A stretch of DNA of 64,000 bases from contig FR888021.1 of assembly GCA_000431335.1 (NCBI GenBank), forward strand, positions 1-64,000, written 5' to 3'. Position 1 is the stretch's first letter; every line of letters begins with the position of its first letter. Below the pieces are notes generated by a model. It was not told the DNA's origin. It saw only the letters and a program-made list of their open reading frames with translations, and made no database searches. The position numbers and the translations under genes were made by a program. Shown in pieces: positions 62,808-64,000 of the stretch. This stretch comes from Clostridium sp. CAG:343 (GTDB taxonomy: Bacteria > Bacillota > Clostridia > TANB77 > CAG-508).

Positions 62808-63854
62808 TTACTCTTCTTCATCCTCTTTGCTTGGAAGATCTTCTCCTAAACTTTGTTCGAATGCTTTTGCAAAATTTTCTCTTACTTTTTCTTCAATATC
62901 TTCTAACATTTCTGGATTTTCTTTTAAGTATTTTTTTACATTTTCTCTACCTTGTCCAATTCTCTCTCCGTTATAGCTAAACCATGAACCTGCTTTTTCA
63001 ACAATATCTAAATTTACAGCCATATCTAAAATATTTCCTTCTTTTGAAATACCTTGTCCATATACGATATCAAATTCAGCTTCTCTAAATGGTGGTGCAA
63101 CTTTATTTTTTATTACTTTTACACGTACTCTATTTCCTTTTACTTCTCCATCTTGTTTAATATTTTCTATTCTTCTTATATCCATTCTAACAGATGCATA
63201 AAACTTTAATGCTCTACCTCCTGTAGTTGTTTCAGGATTTCCAAACATAACTCCTATTTTCTCTCTTAATTGATTAATAAAAATTAAAACTGTTTTTGAT
63301 TTATTAATTGCACCTGCTAATTTTCTTAATGCTTGCGACATTAATCTTGCTTGAAGTCCCATATGAGAATCTCCCATATCTCCATCTATTTCAGCTTTTG
63401 GTACTAATGCTGCAACAGAATCTACTACAATAACATCTAAAGCACCACTTCTTACTAAACTTTCTGTAATTTCTAAAGCTTGTTCTCCTGTATCTGGTTG
63501 GGATACAATTAAGTTGTCTATATCAACTCCTAATTTTTTTGCATATACAGGATCTAAAGCATGTTCTGCATCAATAAAAGCTGCTTCTCCTCCCATTTTT
63601 TGTGCTTCAGCAACAATATGTAATGCTAATGTTGTTTTACCAGAAGATTCTGGTCCAAATACCTCAATTATTCTTCCACGTGGTACTCCGCCTATTCCTA
63701 ATGCAATGTCTAAACTTAGAGCACCTGTTGGTATTGCTTCTATTTCCATTGCTTTAAATTCTCCTAATTTCATAACAGAACCTTTTCCAAATTGTTTTTC
63801 TATTTGGCTCATTGCCATTTCAAGAGCTTTCTTCTTTTCTATATTTTCGCTCAT
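62808..63854 (-). CDS. recA: Recombinase RecA
   Basis: A 348-residue protein: Walker A GPESSGKTTLALH, Walker B VIVVDSVAAL, loops L1/L2 (GDMGDSHMGLQARLMSQALRKL, NQLREKIGVMFGNPETTTGGRALKFYAS) and an acidic C-terminus. It drives strand exchange and LexA self-cleavage. AAGGAGG precedes the ATG. The promoter has a LexA-like site, so it is probably SOS-induced. Confidence 0.98.
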   Translation of the reverse strand: MSENIEKKKALEMAMSQIEKQFGKGSVMKLGEFKAMEIEAIPTGALSLDIALGIGGVPRGRIIEVFGPESSGKTTLALHIVAEAQKMGGEAAFIDAEHALDPVYAKKLGVDIDNLIVSQPDTGEQALEITESLVRSGALDVIVVDSVAALVPKAEIDGDMGDSHMGLQARLMSQALRKLAGAINKSKTVLIFINQLREKIGVMFGNPETTTGGRALKFYASVRMDIRRIENIKQDGEVKGNRVRVKVIKNKVAPPFREAEFDIVYGQGISKEGNILDMAVNLDIVEKAGSWFSYNGERIGQGRENVKKYLKENPEMLEDIEEKVRENFAKAFEQSLGEDLPSKEDEEE

Positions 63855-63872
63855 ATTTTTTCCTCCTTATTT

Positions 63873-63921
63873 GAACTTTTGTTTGATGTACTTATTATAT
63901 ACCAAAACTTTGTTTTGTCAA
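63873..63921 (-). promoter_or_regulatory. recA promoter with possible LexA sites
   Basis: On the minus strand TTGACA (63916-63921) and TATAAT (63894-63899) are 16 bases apart. AAACAAAAGTTC (63873-63884) downstream of the -10 fits an AAAC-N4-GTTC SOS half-match. A second near-palindrome, AAAACAAAGTTTT, overlaps the spacer. Confidence 0.55.
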
Positions 63922-63936
63922 TAGTTTTCTATAAAT

Positions 63937-64000
63937 TTATTTATACCATCCTTCTATTCCATAAAACAAATAAAACCAATTAGGTGTTAAATCTCCTACT
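63937..64000 (-). CDS. C-terminal end of a gene running in from the right (partial)
   Basis: The minus-strand frame reads VGDLTPNWFYLFYGIEGWYK and then TAA at 63937-63939. The rest lies outside the window. Tryptophan-rich and open, it looks coding, but the family is not recognised. Confidence 0.5.
   Translation of the reverse strand, partial: VGDLTPNWFYLFYGIEGWYK

Overview
The window is very AT-rich DNA from a low-GC, spore-forming member of the Clostridia, most likely an uncultured gut lineage. Sporulation genes (cotJABC, a dpaB/spoVFB-type gene, a spoVB-like flippase, gerW, sigH), a T-box leader on thrS and Gram-positive envelope genes support this. There are no rRNA genes and no CRISPR array, and one tRNA (Thr, GGT).

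Layout. 1-7140: a Bce-type peptide-sensing operon (response regulator, histidine kinase, ABC ATPase, FtsX-like permease, two small membrane-anchored proteins, a stand-alone GT51 glycosyltransferase), with matching inverted-repeat operators before the regulator and the transporter, then two small unknown genes. About 7140-15000: an accessory island with two XRE regulators, a receiver-domain protein with a possible internal start, a heavily structured leader before a sigma-70-like gene, a ~240-nt candidate structured RNA, a MazF toxin preceded by a tiny gene, two tandem tyrosine recombinases plus a small protein, and 1 kb of AT-rich DNA with degenerate ~165-bp repeats. 15100-24100: UvrX/YolD lesion-bypass genes, a DUF488 gene, a cupin remnant, a class I amidotransferase, a bifunctional PBP, a third Xer-like recombinase, and a LysM protein behind a promoter carrying three LexA-like boxes (yneA-like). 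24100-44600: dpaB, a SpoVB-like flippase, Sod, a YhgE/TetR pair, SipW-type signal peptidase, sortase and an LPXTG mini-protein, YchF, ThrS with T-box, tRNA-Thr, SigH, GH18, a metal ATPase with its ArsR repressor, PurC, CotJ and DUF308. 44600-64000: L32, a DUF5662 gene, AsnB, a GH3/GH144 pair, a MATE-kinase fusion, MutS, MiaB, L31, a VanW-like protein, a D,D-carboxypeptidase, GerW, DUF2953, ScpA, RecX and RecA.

The most striking observation concerns the codon CGG. Six otherwise intact genes (dpaB, DUF5662, asnB, GH3, vanW-like, dacF-like) are each split by +1 frameshifts, seven in total because the vanW-like gene has two. All seven sit exactly at an in-frame CGG, and in each case skipping its first C and reading GGA or GGT restores the frame; a conserved glycine is recovered wherever the family is well known. 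My read-through of all other annotated genes found only one further in-frame CGG, in purC, which looks horizontally acquired. CGGA strings in the other two phases (for example AAC GGA, GAC GGA) are common and cause no break. This argues against random decay or a context-dependent sequencing error and for genome-wide +1 recoding at CGG: an unassigned or hungry arginine codon, or a quadruplet CGGN read as glycine.
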